Of a stretch of DNA of 64,000 nucleotides, positions 44,285 through 55,642 are shown piece by piece. The number at the start of each line of letters is the position of its first letter. The first letter of the stretch is position 1. A program made the translations under genes and the position numbers. Source of the DNA: Scytalidium lignicola. Lineage: Eukaryota > Ascomycota > Leotiomycetes. The stretch is taken from contig NCSJ02000235.1 of NCBI GenBank assembly GCA_002812745.2, positions 1 through 64,000 of the forward strand, written 5' to 3'. The notes beneath the pieces were generated by a model. That model did no database searches. It had not been told where the DNA came from and saw only the letters and a program-made list of their open reading frames with translations.

Positions 44285-44667
44285 ATGCCGGTAAGGAACC
44301 AGCGAGATATAATAAGGGGATTTAAGTCCATGCAACCAAATTTCTAATAGCATTGCAGGCTCTCCCCGATTCCGCATTGATTGTCGCCCGTCAATCGAAC
44401 GGTGGTGGCGGTAGTTCCTGCGACTGTCTCTCGGGAGGAGCCATAGCTGGAATTGTAATTGGCTGCATCGCTGGGACGTTGCTGCTGGTCTGGATCTTCT
44501 CCACACTAGGAAGGGATAACAGCGATACATGGAACGATTCAAGATCTGGACGACGACACTCGGGCTCTCATTCACACCACAGTTCATCATCGAAGCGCGG
44601 ACGACCGCGGTATGAGAGGGAATATTCTGTGCAGCGCCCTGAGAAGGTCTATGTTACGAGGGATTGA
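44285..44667 (+). CDS. Small single-pass membrane protein, 104 aa
   Basis: Exon 1 is only ATGCCG (44,285-44,290), followed by a GTAAGG donor. Exon 2 is 44,359-44,667 after a TTGCAG acceptor, and the two join in frame as M-P-A-L-P. The protein has a short Gly/Ser/Cys-containing exterior part (residues 15-28), one transmembrane helix at about residues 29-50 (G-G-A-I-A-G-I-V-I-G-C-I-A-G-T-L-L-L-V-W) and a basic Ser/His/Arg-rich tail. This architecture, a Gly-zipper-like helix after a short N-terminus, is found in many small fungal membrane proteins of unknown function. Without the microexon the gene has no ATG in the correct frame before the helix. Confidence 0.7.
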
Positions 44668-45218
44668 GATAATATCACACATTTGGTCATGAAGAGATGA
44701 AAACGACAGCAAACACCCGCATACCTGGTGTAATATGATGATATAATAGGAGTCTGTATCTATTGGCTGCTATCAAATCTTGTTTAATAAGAGCTTTCAC
44801 TTTTTGGGAGGAGAAGTTCGTGCCATAAAATTATTGTCTTCGACGTCCTTGCAAGATTGCTGGATATGAGAAGAGTGCTAGATTTACCGCAGTTGCATTG
44901 AAACATTTAATATATAAATAGAAATGCCATTAAATCCTAACGCATAATTAAGTAACCTAGCTTTCTAAGCTTTTCTAAACAGAATAGCATAATTTGTAGT
45001 GAGCTCTTCCTATTAATTGCTACGGGGTATGTGCTTACCCTATTCACATAGATCTGCTCGCTATTGGGGAAATTTACTGAGCTCTAGATACCATTTTAAA
45101 GAGAGATCAGCAGACGATCAAAGACTAAATCATATTTATAATAATACATATCTCCAGCCTGAAACATGAAAGTAGACTATAATAAATCAAATTCCCCTAA
45201 TCATACAACTATTTTATT
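44668..45218. other. Intergenic, AT-rich
   Basis: Convergent 3' ends of the small membrane protein gene and the hemerythrin-domain gene. Nothing else seen. Confidence 0.4.
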
Positions 45219-45965
45219 TCACTTAGTGTGTTGGTCGGGAAACCTCCTCCCTAGAATATCACCAAGTTTATCAATCGGGACCGTCATCAGGTCCAGAACT
45301 GTCTCAAATGGTGGCTTATCTGGAGCTGAGGGATGACTTCGAGTAGGAGTGAACATCTTCGTTCGCTCAAAAGATTTAGCCATGCTCTCTGTTTCTCCCG
45401 ACTGGAGAGAATTATCCAGAGCCACGAGATCATCGGTCTCTTCTTCGTCCATGTGCTGTCTGAGATCCTTCATCAAACTTTGCAGGGTCGAGAGAAATTC
45501 AAGCGAGCTAGCCTTGAGGCTTTGGAATTTGTGCAGTTTCTCTTTAACCTGTGTGTGTATTGTGATACCAGTTAGCGGTAGATTCACATCAGTTGAGGTG
45601 GTACATAAAAGGTCTTTGTTTACCTTTTGATGCTCTAAGAGGTCTTTATCAGCTATCTCCTTTCCCTTCTGTCCAAGATTCTTTTCAAAGGCAGGATAGA
45701 CTACCAGCTCCTCGGCAATTGAGTGCCGAGCAAGTTCCCAAGTGAACTGATTCTGCCACCTAGTCGCCACAGCATGGTCCTCGGCAGAGTTGACGATATT
45801 GTTGTAGTAATCCTTCAACTCTTGATGGTCCTTCTTGATAGCATCGGATATTGCCGTCATCCCTGCAATGCTGCCTGAGAACGGTCGAGATGAATATCGA
45901 GGTGCTATTAGCCGTTGTGAACTGTGAAGACATTTTCGAGATGCCACGCTCCTGAGTGCATACAT
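45219..45965 (-). CDS. Hemerythrin HHE cation-binding domain protein
   Basis: Two minus-strand exons, 45,965-45,624 and 45,548-45,219; 223 aa. The intervening 75 bp is open in the same frame, but it has a GTAAAC donor, a GCTAAC branch site and a CACAG acceptor, and splicing brings E-H-Q-K directly to V-K-E-K-L, as expected for the third helix. Hemerythrin metal ligands are visible: K-D-H-Q-E in helix A, A-R-H-S-I-A-E-E in helix B, L-E-H-Q in helix C and R-Q-H-M-D-E-E-E in helix D. Such proteins bind a di-iron centre and oxygen or NO. Residues 1-35 are rich in Arg and Ser without acids and end near F-S-G-S, a likely mitochondrial presequence. Confidence 0.85.
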   Translation of the reverse strand: MYALRSVASRKCLHSSQRLIAPRYSSRPFSGSIAGMTAISDAIKKDHQELKDYYNNIVNSAEDHAVATRWQNQFTWELARHSIAEELVVYPAFEKNLGQKGKEIADKDLLEHQKVNKDLLCTTSTDVNLPLTGITIHTQVKEKLHKFQSLKASSLEFLSTLQSLMKDLRQHMDEEETDDLVALDNSLQSGETESMAKSFERTKMFTPTRSHPSAPDKPPFETVLDLMTVPIDKLGDILGRRFPDQHTK

Positions 45966-47290
45966 TGATGTAATTTTTGTGCGTAGGAATGAAGAGCGGT
46001 CAATATAATGACTGATTTTAAATACACACTAAATGTTATGCTGAATCTTAATTTTGAGATGATATAAAGAGTGACGTAAGGATTCATCAACAAAGATATC
46101 TCAACTCACCAATGATATGATGGAGGTTATGGGATAATATGACCATTCCTGAATTATCTTTGGACAAGCCCATGCAAGACTTTCAGGTACAAAGCATATC
46201 TTCTGCTTCCCCACTCAAATCACATCTCATGTAGAGGATGACGAACGGGGAAATGGATGACACATCAATATCGCTTCCCAGCCATGCCATCGACACGACG
46301 CCATCATTACGTCTCTATAGCTTGGCGAGACTAGTATAATTAACTGTGATATTAACGATCATATGTGAGAATAGATGCTGTAACTGCCATTCACACACTG
46401 CCGTAATTGGGGTTAACAGTAAAATTGATAAGTTTCTAGACTAAATGAACTCCCTAGGAAACGTCATGTTGACGTTGTGTCGTAGCAAATAGAGAACGTA
46501 ATACAGAGGATAAAAGCTTCTTTTAATGAAATCAATACTATAATCGTAAGAGACCTTAATTTTATACATATTATATTATATCAATTCAGTCACTTAAGAT
46601 GTCATTTTACTAAGTGTAGGAGAGGGTTCAGCACACTCATTTATTTTCCGTTGCAGATCTGACGCTGCATTTTTCACTAAAGACCTCGGCAGGTTGATAG
46701 CTTTTAACTCAAATTTATTTAGTCAAAATAAAAATAACAGGTAAGTTTATTTAAATGAAGCAAATTATGCTTTTATATAAAATCTCTCGTGCAAATAATA
46801 CTGTTGGTTCACCTGTAGCACGTAGTACGGTACGCAATTATACGTAATATACTGTTGTGCTATTCCATGGTTGTTTTTCGAAAAGGGGGTGGGAGTGGTG
46901 CGAAGCTGTAAGAGCTTCGCTCGCTCCCACTACCTAATCGGGACTAGTCTACATTAGCACGTGAATATCACGTGTACGTAACCAACGTATTACTTCCAAC
47001 AAATACTAAAGCGTTAAGAAATTTGGTTTTTCGTTGCAGACCTTGTATTTAGCTTCGTTCACTATTACTCTCGGCATGCAATTTTTAGTTTATTCACCCC
47101 CTATTTCTTTCAGGTTCTTTAACGATATTATTCTAAAAGCAGGTTTGGGACATAATAGGATGTCATCTCAAAACAAAGCCTTTTCACTTTCCTTTATCTC
47201 TCTGTCCATAAAATTCTTTTATCGTGACTTTCATCTAGAAGTCATTATCTTCATTTTACAAACGCATTTCCTCATTATTCACTAATCCTT
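45966..47290. other. Long intergenic region with hairpin and twin E-box
   Basis: Starts with the promoter of the hemerythrin-domain gene and ends at the 3' end of the P450 gene. A hairpin (GTGGGAG.GCGAAGCT paired with AGCTTCGC.CTCCCAC) lies at 46,889-46,930, followed by two CACGTG sites with a 5-bp spacer at 46,958-46,974. An open frame at 47,034-47,285 on + has no gene-like features. Confidence 0.45.
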
Positions 47291-49136
47291 TCACGGCACT
47301 TTCTCCAAAGTTAAGCTGCTCTCTCCATCATAAATCCTCAGGTCCTCCCTAGCTTTCATAGCCTCCTTGATAACTAGATCTCTAATGCCTGGTGTTCGTG
47401 GGATAAATCTCGCTTTGAATGGCAGTGCTCGCATGTTCTGCGTGTTAGAGTAGGAGAAGATATCTAATTTGATTTCCTTGCCCTGTTTTCATCTTATTAG
47501 TAACTTGTAACAAGAAATACGAAAACTGAAAGAAGGAACTGAGTACTATACTTACATTCTCGTCTAATCCTGGCTTGAAATCAAAAGTCCAAAGCATCCT
47601 CGCAATAACCGCTAACAAACCTTGTTCTGCCAATGGTTGTCCTGAGCACACCCTCCGCCCCCAGCCAAACGCATTATGACCCTGACGAGTAGGATATGGC
47701 CTGTGAAGAGAATGATCATCGAAGAATCTACCGGGCTCGAATAAGTCTGGTTGTGGGAAGCATTTGGGATCATGATGGATAGCCCACAAGTTCCCGGTCA
47801 CACTTGTCCCCTTCGGGATGAGGTACCCTTTGTACTCATCGTCTCGAATAGGGGCGTGAGGTGGTCCGCCCAAGACAGTCACAGAACGCCACCGGAGGGT
47901 TTCCTTTACCACAGCGGCAACATATGGAAGACTGTTTGAGTCGAGGTCTGTCCAATCTGGAGATCTATCTCTTCCAACGACACGGTCAAGTTCCTCGTGG
48001 GCTTTCTTTTGCGCCTCGGGGAAGACACACATGGCCATAATGAAGCTAACGATCGTGCTCGTAGTAGTATCAACACCACCACCGATCAGATTACCCATCA
48101 TTCCGGCAAGCTCGTAGTTATCCATGCCCAGCTCTTTCTGAGTTTTGATCATTCGTTTGGCAAAGATATCATCTCCTTCCTTTTTTGGATTATTGGCTGC
48201 TTCTTCGGTGAGAGCATAGAAGTATCTTGCCATATGATTTGTGCCTTCGAGGATCCTATGTGGGAATGACCAAATCCACTTTGGCGTGAAACGGAGGATT
48301 GGAAGTGGATCCATTAGGTAAACGCCAGGAAGGACCATATCAACGTTCTCCATGAACATCAGGGCCACCTTAGCTACATAGTCGTTCATCCTGTCAATTC
48401 GTCGACCCCACCCTACGATGCTGGCTACACTGCAAGAGTACCGCTCAATTGCCATCACGTAGTCTAAGTTATCAAGCATAATATCACGGATCAAGACTTT
48501 AGATTCGTTGGATTGGAATGATCGATGGGCACGGATAGCCTGAGTGCCTACAGCTGTGTGCTATAGATTGCGTATCATCAGTTAGCATGAAGTACCTCTC
48601 ACAGAATAATAGAGATATAGTGCGGACAGTTTCAAAGTGGAGAGAAAAGATGAAGAACATAAAGAACATACAAACAGTCGGCGATGATCCCGCCATTGGT
48701 CACCATACTCCAGAACAACCTGATTCTTACCAGTCTGCCCTATAGCATCTCCAAGCATCACGAATCTCGGCCGGCTCGAGTAGATGGCAGCCCGCTTCTC
48801 CATCAGATCACTTGCCACTTCCACACTGTTACACACCAGAATCGGGCGATTGCCATTCCAGTACGTCAGCATATCCGAATTGTACACCTTGCTCATGCGC
48901 ATAAAGTATTCCCAAGGCTTATAAGTCGGAATGTGAAAGTGATTTCCAACTAGTGGCAACGGGAAAGGGCCCGGGGGCATGCGGCGGCGAAGATAGAGAA
49001 CATGAGAGTAGTCGATCACGGTGTATACGAGCAGAGCAGCAAGTGCAAGAGCAGGAATGGCGAGCAAAAGGTATTTGACACTCAACACCTGACCCAATGG
49101 GGTGAGGAGGGTAGTAAAGTCTGAAATTACTCCCAT
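47291..49136 (-). CDS. Cytochrome P450 monooxygenase
   Basis: Three minus-strand exons in frame: 49,136-48,672, 48,560-47,556 and 47,482-47,291; 553 aa. There is an N-terminal membrane anchor at about residues 20-42, then the P-P-G-P proline hinge (M-P-P-G-P-F-P-L-P-L-V-G-N). The I-helix is G-G-G-V-D-T-T-T-S, the ExxR pair is E-T-L-R, and the heme loop is F-G-W-G-R-R-V-C-S-G with the Cys thiolate ligand. It is an ER-bound class II P450 needing a reductase from elsewhere. The length and the D-P-L-P-I-L-R and P-P-H-A-P-I-R-D-D blocks resemble the fungal OrdA-like clan, which acts on secondary metabolites or xenobiotics; the substrate is unknown. Confidence 0.92.
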
Positions 49137-50233
49137 CTTGAATGAGGTTGAGGGTTGGATGGATGTTCAGCGGGTGTGTACCTCCCAAAGGAAACCATGA
49201 TCAGAGAAGAGAACAAACAGGGTACTTTCAAGTACATTTATGCAGAGGGCATACCCCGCAGGAGACCCATCTCCAAAGTTAGAGGATCTTTTGCTAGGAC
49301 AGATTGGCCAACAGAGCAGTCTATGTGGGGTGGTAGTTAGAAAGGACTAAGCGTAAGCGTTTCTTGGAACTATCCACATCCCGGCCAGCTGTTGCAAGTG
49401 TCTGAGCATATATTATTAATAGAGTTCGTTCTAAGTGCAATAGTAGTGACATCGTTCATGAAGCTATTTGCAGTCGGTCAAAGCTAGCTCACTAGGTATC
49501 AACAACAACAAAAAACATTAACAAACATAAAGCTGACGAAGAATGGAAGAAAGAGCACATCGATATTCGTTGCGAGTAACGGTCTGACTGCTTTAGCACG
49601 TTACTATTAGAAAGCTCTCCACTGCCAAAGCAGAAGACGGTCTGTAAAGGAGTTCAGCGGATGCCGTAGGACTCAGTCCCCATGTTTGCGGGGAATCTGG
49701 GGCTTCTCCAGGTTGCTAATTAAGGTAATACTGGAGGCCCATGTGGGGAAGGGGAAAGGGAAGTCAAAGCTAAACTGAGAACAGTTATAAAGACACCAGC
49801 TTCTGCACCGTAATGCAGCAAAAATGTCTCTCCAACCCATCACTGCTTAATAGCCAGTTAATAAATAGTGGGAGGTTACTTCATCGTCCTCCTCCTCTCG
49901 GCTGGGGTGGCAGGTGGGGCTTTCTCCCCAGACACTCCAACACTCCGACGGCTAAGCCGATTCCGATTCGCGGGCATTTGCGGGCCTTCAACTAATTCTG
50001 TACAATTTCCACTATTCAGATAAAAGTATTTTCAATAAATTAATAGTCATTTAGTTTGTTATCTGCAGTTATCCACGGATTTTTGAAAAATCTAATCCGA
50101 AGATCTAATTCCCCTACATAGTGGAATGAGCTAGGCTCTCCGGGTATCATAAGTAGAAACGCTTGACCCAACTCTAATCGCCCCTACCACAAGCAAACCA
50201 CCTAAAAGCTCAGATTCAACTTTTCAAATGTAA
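49137..50233. other. Intergenic, P450 promoter side
   Basis: Upstream of the P450 gene and downstream of the HNH-domain gene. Contains a CCCC-rich segment at 49,890-49,950 and no supportable gene. Confidence 0.4.
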
Positions 50234-51449
50234 TCAGTAGACCATGAGCAAGCTCTGAACATCACTGCTTCCATCAGGGGCTAAGCATTTGATTTCCTCC
50301 TTCTCTTCAAAGATCCTATCAATCTCTTCGCCCTTACCAGACGCATGAAGCACCTTCGCAATTGCAAAGTGAACTTCTAATAGCTCCTTGCTTGGAAGAG
50401 AATAGCGGTCATCATGGCTTTGAAATTCGATTTTTCTCGTACCATTCACATCAGAAGGGGGAAAGAAATGAAACAATCCATCACTGAAACCCTCAAAGGT
50501 TCTTAGCAGATAGGTGTTCTCCTCTCCCTGATTTAGTCAGTATTATAATCTTCCAGAACAATGCAGATACATACTGCCAATTCAAGCGCAAGTGTGAAGT
50601 CTCCGAACTCATCATGCATTGACCTGAAGAGGGTCATCACATTTACAGTATCATTAATTTGTTCTGGACTAATTTTTGCGCGAATGGCTGGAAAGAGTCT
50701 ACAAAGAGTGTCCCAACATGTCGCAACAGCTTCTTCCTAAATTCGGAAATTAGAAAATATTGTCTCTAAGAAAATAAATAACGAACCTCTGCACCGTTAT
50801 GCCGCTCCCCCATTGAATACGGAATTATATGTGCCGCTCTTGTGGGTAGTATATGACTGCGCAATTGTTCTTCTGGAAGCTTTCCGCGCGCCTGTCCGTC
50901 ATAATACTTTGTGATCATACACTGGTAGTTGTCTCTTAGTAAACACCGCTGCTTCAAACCCGATTGGTTACGTGCTGGTAAGTCTAACATTTCCGCTGAA
51001 ATTTCATCCGGATCGGCATTTTCTAGAGGTGAAGGTGTAATAGCCTGTCTACCAAGTGCTTTCACTATAGGGTGCGGTTAGAATATTACACAAAAACAAC
51101 TAGAAAAGGAAATTTTGAAAAGAATTTGAAATTCGAACTTACATGGACGTAGAATAGCAGTATAGAAGTGTTCTGCGAGTGTATACAGGGATGCATTGTC
51201 GTTGCTTCTAAGAATATTATGGATAACAACGCGTCTGCCCTCTAGAGGAAGATGATCTAGGAAACTCTGCAGAATTTTGATAGTATCATCTTTCCCTGGT
51301 TGCGGTTGATAGCAAGAGAGTTTCTCCCTTGCGCGTCTTTCGTCATCATACAACTCTTCGAAACTCGCAAAATCCTCGAGATCAGATGACAATAAAGAAA
51401 GTGGAGAGCTGTGCTCTGTTGCGGCTTCACCAGCGTTCTCGTCGCTCAT
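50234..51449 (-). CDS. HNH-nuclease-domain protein
   Basis: Four minus-strand exons in frame: 51,449-51,143, 51,064-50,787, 50,736-50,575 and 50,527-50,234; 346 aa from the ATG at 51,449 (an in-frame ATG further upstream at about 51,482 is possible). The N-terminus is acidic and Ser-rich. The centre carries R-C-L-L-R-D-N-Y-Q-C-M-I-T followed about 35 residues later by A-A-H-I-I-P-Y-S, the beta-beta-alpha HNH core as found in the expanded fungal HNH family, where Cys and His positions fit a metal site. The function of this family is unknown; a nuclease role is inferred from the fold only. All introns are canonical. Confidence 0.78.
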
Positions 51450-51978
51450 ACTGATTTCCTTGATCAATGACAATAAAAGCAACTCAGTTGAGTAGTACCT
51501 AGTATGAAAGGAAGATGACAGAAGTGACGTAGCAGAACGCAGGGATTAAATGAGAGAGTGGTGTGAATGAACGTATCAGGTCGATTGAATTCCCAGGGGT
51601 TTTAGCGTTCCCCTCGCTTATTCAATGCAAAGCATGGCAGGCACACAGGGTAAGGCTTCCTCTTTTATCTTTGTCCAGACACATCATTCCATTGATATCT
51701 ACTGGCTATCAGGATCTTTTGCTTTCTTGTACAATATATTATTACTCATGTTAGATACTAGCAGAACTAGCAATTCGGTACTTATAAATTGTGCCGATTT
51801 CTGATCTACAACCGTCTTTGGTTGACAGATAGTTTTAATTTTAATGTTTTTCATTAACGTGAACGTCGTCCAATAATAATGCGGGACAGCAAATCTCAGT
51901 TGTTCCCACTGATGAAATATCCTTTCCATACTGAAATCGCGGGCCTCTCAAAAGATCGGGAGTGTCAAGTGAACAGAT
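51450..51978. other. Intergenic
   Basis: Promoter of the HNH-domain gene and 3' flank of the HET gene. No additional gene. Confidence 0.4.
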
Positions 51979-54117
51979 TTATTTTCCAAACGTACAAATT
52001 TGGTATTGCTGCCCAGGACAATCCATAAAGTGTTTGTAGTTTCCAACAACCCAAAACTCCCCTCTAGGAGGGAACTCAAAATATATAGTGAATGAGCGGC
52101 CTCCACATTCGATATTCATTTGGTGTTCCGGGTTGCTGATATGCACATTCCACGCTAGTAAGAAGTTTAGCTCTCTTCTCCCCTGTTCTCTAATTGTCAG
52201 GACTCGGCGCGGAGTGAATAGTCTCTGAATTACAGGACGCGATTTTATTATGATAAAGGCTTGATCTTCTTCCTGGCATCTACATCCCATTTTTGTCGTC
52301 ATCCCGTAGTAAAATTTTCCCTCTCTCATCACAGTGGGGAGTAGCCACTGTTCCCCAAGCTCAAGGCCCTCTTTTGGCTCAATGGTCCGAAGTGCTTCCT
52401 TAAGCTCTTGGCTAATGCTGGGAGGAAGAGAGAATCGGGACGTTCTAAATATTGCCTGTAGGAGCGGAATTTGTCCAATTTTATAGAGGTGTTCCAAAAT
52501 TGCAAAGAAGATCTCTTTTCTCAGGGCAATTCCCCCCTTCTCCCACCGAGCTAAGAAACGATCCCTAATACACTTCAGATCAATCTCATGACTGAGATCC
52601 CATACGAAACCGGACATGTGGAGACCGTATTGAGTTAAGCTTGGTGGATCAATCAGACAGTCATAAGGTAGCCAAGACCTAACACCACCACGTACTGATA
52701 AAATCGCTTCTTTAAGAGAGCAGTCTGGGAGAGAGTTCCATATATTCTCAGCCGTACTAGTCTCGGAGACTATGTTCCTAGTCCTATCCAGCGCTAATAT
52801 GAGGCTCATGTCACCATTTAGCAGTGCTAGAGTAAAAACGGAAACCGTAAAACTTAACCTCTGGTCATGGACCATGCGAGTATCTAAACGAATCTTGTGC
52901 TGACACAGATTACCAATAATGGCAATTAAATCTGACGGTTCAGATATCTCGCGGTTCAGGGTACCCCAAACTGCATCGACAGCAGGCTGACGACAAAAAG
53001 TAATGTCCTCTATCTCATAGGTCTTATGGTCTGGGATTGTACCGCGGAGCGTGGTGTCTGCTGCTTCTACGCGTTGTCGAAGATTTAATATCTCGTCATG
53101 ACTGTCATCACGCGGCCAGGCCCTGAGACGCCAGAAGAATGTACGAACGAAACCAAGCTCCACAACTGCCTCGCTGATTATCAGTTCTCCTGGTATTGAT
53201 CCCGACCAAGCTGGCGCTGTCAGCGGCTGGTGATAGGGAATCAGGAGATGCAGTGGAAGAAACGCTAAGATTGCTTCTTGAAGTGTCCAGGCTCTTGTGT
53301 ACCATGGATCCCCAGCAATGGTCTCTGCCAATTCAACTGCTGTTTTCAAGAATGAAACTACCTTCAACTTTTCATACAGCGGCTGACCATCAAACATCTT
53401 GTTAACTCTAAACTTATGGCCCTCTGCAACTCCAATCTCCTCGAAGACGTCCATGTGAGCCTGTGTTGTAATAAAACAGTTTAGCACAGCAACTACCTGC
53501 TGTGCAGAACGGTATATGAGATGCATGGCCTGGATATGACGCTCCTTGTCTACTGGATTCTCCTGATCAATGCATTCCTGGTCGATCCATAGGAAACGGC
53601 AGGAACATTCTCTTGCATAAATCATTGCGCGGTAAATCACACTCGTGGGAGCCCGGCTTCGACGATATCCCGCCGCAGTTTGGATCATATAAATTGATGG
53701 AGCTCTTCTCCTAGTTTGAGATTCCTCACCAGCCGTAGGTTGTCGCCAACAATAGGAGACAGCAATATAATGAGAACATCCTTTCAATTCGCCTGGTTCG
53801 GTGAGCACAAGAGTTTGTATGGCTTTACCTGAGCCGCTGTCTATTCTTCTCGCAGTTGAGCCCGAAATATATTGGGTACAGGAGCAGTCTGTAGGTGGTG
53901 GTGGCTTTGCTAATGGATTCGTTGATTCCTCTTTCTGTGACCCGTCAAGTTCTTCTGGGACCGCAAGGAACCTCAAATTATCCATGACCTCGACATGATT
54001 CTCTGGTTGGTGTCGGTAGGATGTGGCTTCTAGTAATAGCTCCTGGAACCGCTGGTTTGTACCACAAATGTCCACAAGTGGTGAATTCCAATCCGGGTTA
54101 GCGGAATGGTTTTCCAT
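51979..54117 (-). CDS. HET-domain protein, second copy
   Basis: Intronless on minus, 712 aa from ATG at 54,117. The HET domain spans residues about 110-290: Y-I-A-V-S-Y-C-W, F-L-W-I-D-Q-E-C-I-D-Q-E-N, R-H-I-Q-A-M-H-L-I-Y-R-S-A and later W-Y-T-R-A-W-T-L-Q-E-A. The sequence before the domain has a Cys pair (D-C-S-C-T-Q-Y) and a Pro run. The subtype with Y-C-W and W-I-D-Q-E-C-I differs from the canonical Y-T-W-G and W-I-D-A-L-C-I of the HET gene at 22.8 kb, so the two are distant relatives, not duplicates. The C-terminal 400 residues have no recognised domain. The frame is fully open. Confidence 0.88.
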   Translation of the reverse strand: MENHSANPDWNSPLVDICGTNQRFQELLLEATSYRHQPENHVEVMDNLRFLAVPEELDGSQKEESTNPLAKPPPPTDCSCTQYISGSTARRIDSGSGKAIQTLVLTEPGELKGCSHYIAVSYCWRQPTAGEESQTRRRAPSIYMIQTAAGYRRSRAPTSVIYRAMIYARECSCRFLWIDQECIDQENPVDKERHIQAMHLIYRSAQQVVAVLNCFITTQAHMDVFEEIGVAEGHKFRVNKMFDGQPLYEKLKVVSFLKTAVELAETIAGDPWYTRAWTLQEAILAFLPLHLLIPYHQPLTAPAWSGSIPGELIISEAVVELGFVRTFFWRLRAWPRDDSHDEILNLRQRVEAADTTLRGTIPDHKTYEIEDITFCRQPAVDAVWGTLNREISEPSDLIAIIGNLCQHKIRLDTRMVHDQRLSFTVSVFTLALLNGDMSLILALDRTRNIVSETSTAENIWNSLPDCSLKEAILSVRGGVRSWLPYDCLIDPPSLTQYGLHMSGFVWDLSHEIDLKCIRDRFLARWEKGGIALRKEIFFAILEHLYKIGQIPLLQAIFRTSRFSLPPSISQELKEALRTIEPKEGLELGEQWLLPTVMREGKFYYGMTTKMGCRCQEEDQAFIIIKSRPVIQRLFTPRRVLTIREQGRRELNFLLAWNVHISNPEHQMNIECGGRSFTIYFEFPPRGEFWVVGNYKHFMDCPGQQYQICTFGK

Positions 54118-54681
54118 TCTAAGCTCTAAAAGGTCTAGTTATTAAGCATGATTTAACATACAAGTTATTCCACAATATTCTTTATTTGAAGCGGTAGTAA
54201 GAATAGAGGAAAGTTTAAAGCTTTCCTTTTTAGTGGGGTATCCCAAGTCCTTTAATTGATTCTGCTGAACTTTCTAGCTTAGGATCTTTGATTTTAATTA
54301 GGCAACAGCATTATTCAATTGAGCAATTTGGTCTCCAAAAGCTTCACCCACTTCCAGATCACTGATCTATTTGATATTGAAGGAAGAATATAACAAGACA
54401 TATCTTTCATTGGTAGCATATTAGAAACATTTAAGTCTGTATCGGCTCCTAAATACTGAGTATTTTACGCTTTGTTCTAGCTTCAAAGCTTATAATCTAT
54501 CAAGCTATTTTATTTGTTTTCAAATTTTAGTACTTACCATAACCAGTAATTTTCAATTGTACCGATCTTCGCAAAGATATTACGACACTATGAACACGAC
54601 TTTTAGAAGCTATTTAGATTGAAATTTTTTACGAAGATGAGCAGATCGTGAAACCTACCATGATCAACCCAATTTTACCCT
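54118..54681. other. Intergenic, AT-rich
   Basis: Spacer between the accessory HET gene and the core gene URA5. No repeat or gene recognised. Confidence 0.4.
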
Positions 54682-55642
54682 TCAATCGCTAGCCTTATAT
54701 CTCCTCCTATATTCTTCCAACCTCTCTGCATCCCCGCTATCCGATTTGCTTCTCAGCAAAGCAATCAGATCGTCTAATGTTGCAATACTCGTCGTTTGTA
54801 CGCCATATTCCTTTTTGATCTGAGTCATAGCGCTCATTCTTGGCTCCCCATCATCAATCCCCTCCTTTTCTCGCGGTCCAGGCATTTTCTCCAAGCGATC
54901 TAATGCAACTACAAACCCTACTACCTTTCCTCCCTCCTTAGTTACCAGATTTATCGTCTCTCTCATAGCTGTTCCTGCTGTGATCACATCATCTATGACC
55001 AGAACATTCTTCCCTTTCAACGAGGCGCCTACAATACCTCCACCTTCGCCATGGTCTTTAACTTCTTTGCGGTTGAAGCTGTAGGAGACTGAGGACCAGC
55101 CTTCTGGGTCAAGGCGGTATAGTTCTAATAGTGTAGAGCATCCAAGTGGAATCCCCTTGTAAGCTGGACTTTTAAGGTTTGCAGTCAGCAGGCGGTTCAA
55201 AATAATAGTAAATATTTAAGTTACGAAGAATATCCCCGCAACAAAACGTCTCTCTACGTCTTAAATTACAGTTTTACTAAAGGAACAACAAAAATCCAGG
55301 AAATTCTTACCCGAAGATTATGTCTGGTTTTGGGATAGAAGGATTAGAAGCGACGAAGGAGATGATAGTGTGGGCGTATGCAGTAGATATGGAGGAGAGG
55401 AGAGGAGCAGTGTGGAAAGAGCCGGCATTGAAGAAGTACGGAGATTCTGCAGAGTTATACACATCAGTAATCATTGACTTAGAGACCAGAACTGAACTAT
55501 CAGCCGACATTTCATGGGAATCAGAGTACATACGGCGACCAGATTTGAGTGTGTAAGTGCCAAAGGTAAGCACGTTGGCGGAGAGGCAAGATTCAAGGAA
55601 AGCTGCTTTGTAGGCAGGAATGGGCTGCGTTGTAGTAGCCAT
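54682..55642 (-). CDS. URA5: Orotate phosphoribosyltransferase
   Basis: Two minus-strand exons in frame, 55,642-55,311 and 55,168-54,682; 272 aa. It catalyses orotate plus PRPP to OMP, the fifth step of de novo UMP synthesis, in the cytosol. Visible motifs: A-N-V-L-T-F-G-T-Y-T-L-K-S-G-R near residue 23, the I-I-F-G-P-A-Y-K-G-I-P block formed exactly across the intron, Y-S-F-N-R-K-E-V-K-D-H-G-E, and the PRPP loop V-L-V-I-D-D-V-I-T-A-G-T-A. It is longer than yeast Ura5 (about 226 aa) because of an acidic insertion (G-P-R-E-K-E-G-I-D-D-G-E) and an extended C-terminus. Confidence 0.95.

Noticed and set aside
45219..45965. Unspliced 248-aa version of the hemerythrin-domain protein
   Set aside because: The open 75-bp segment has all intron signals, and its removal restores a continuous third helix; retention would add 25 residues between metal-binding helices.
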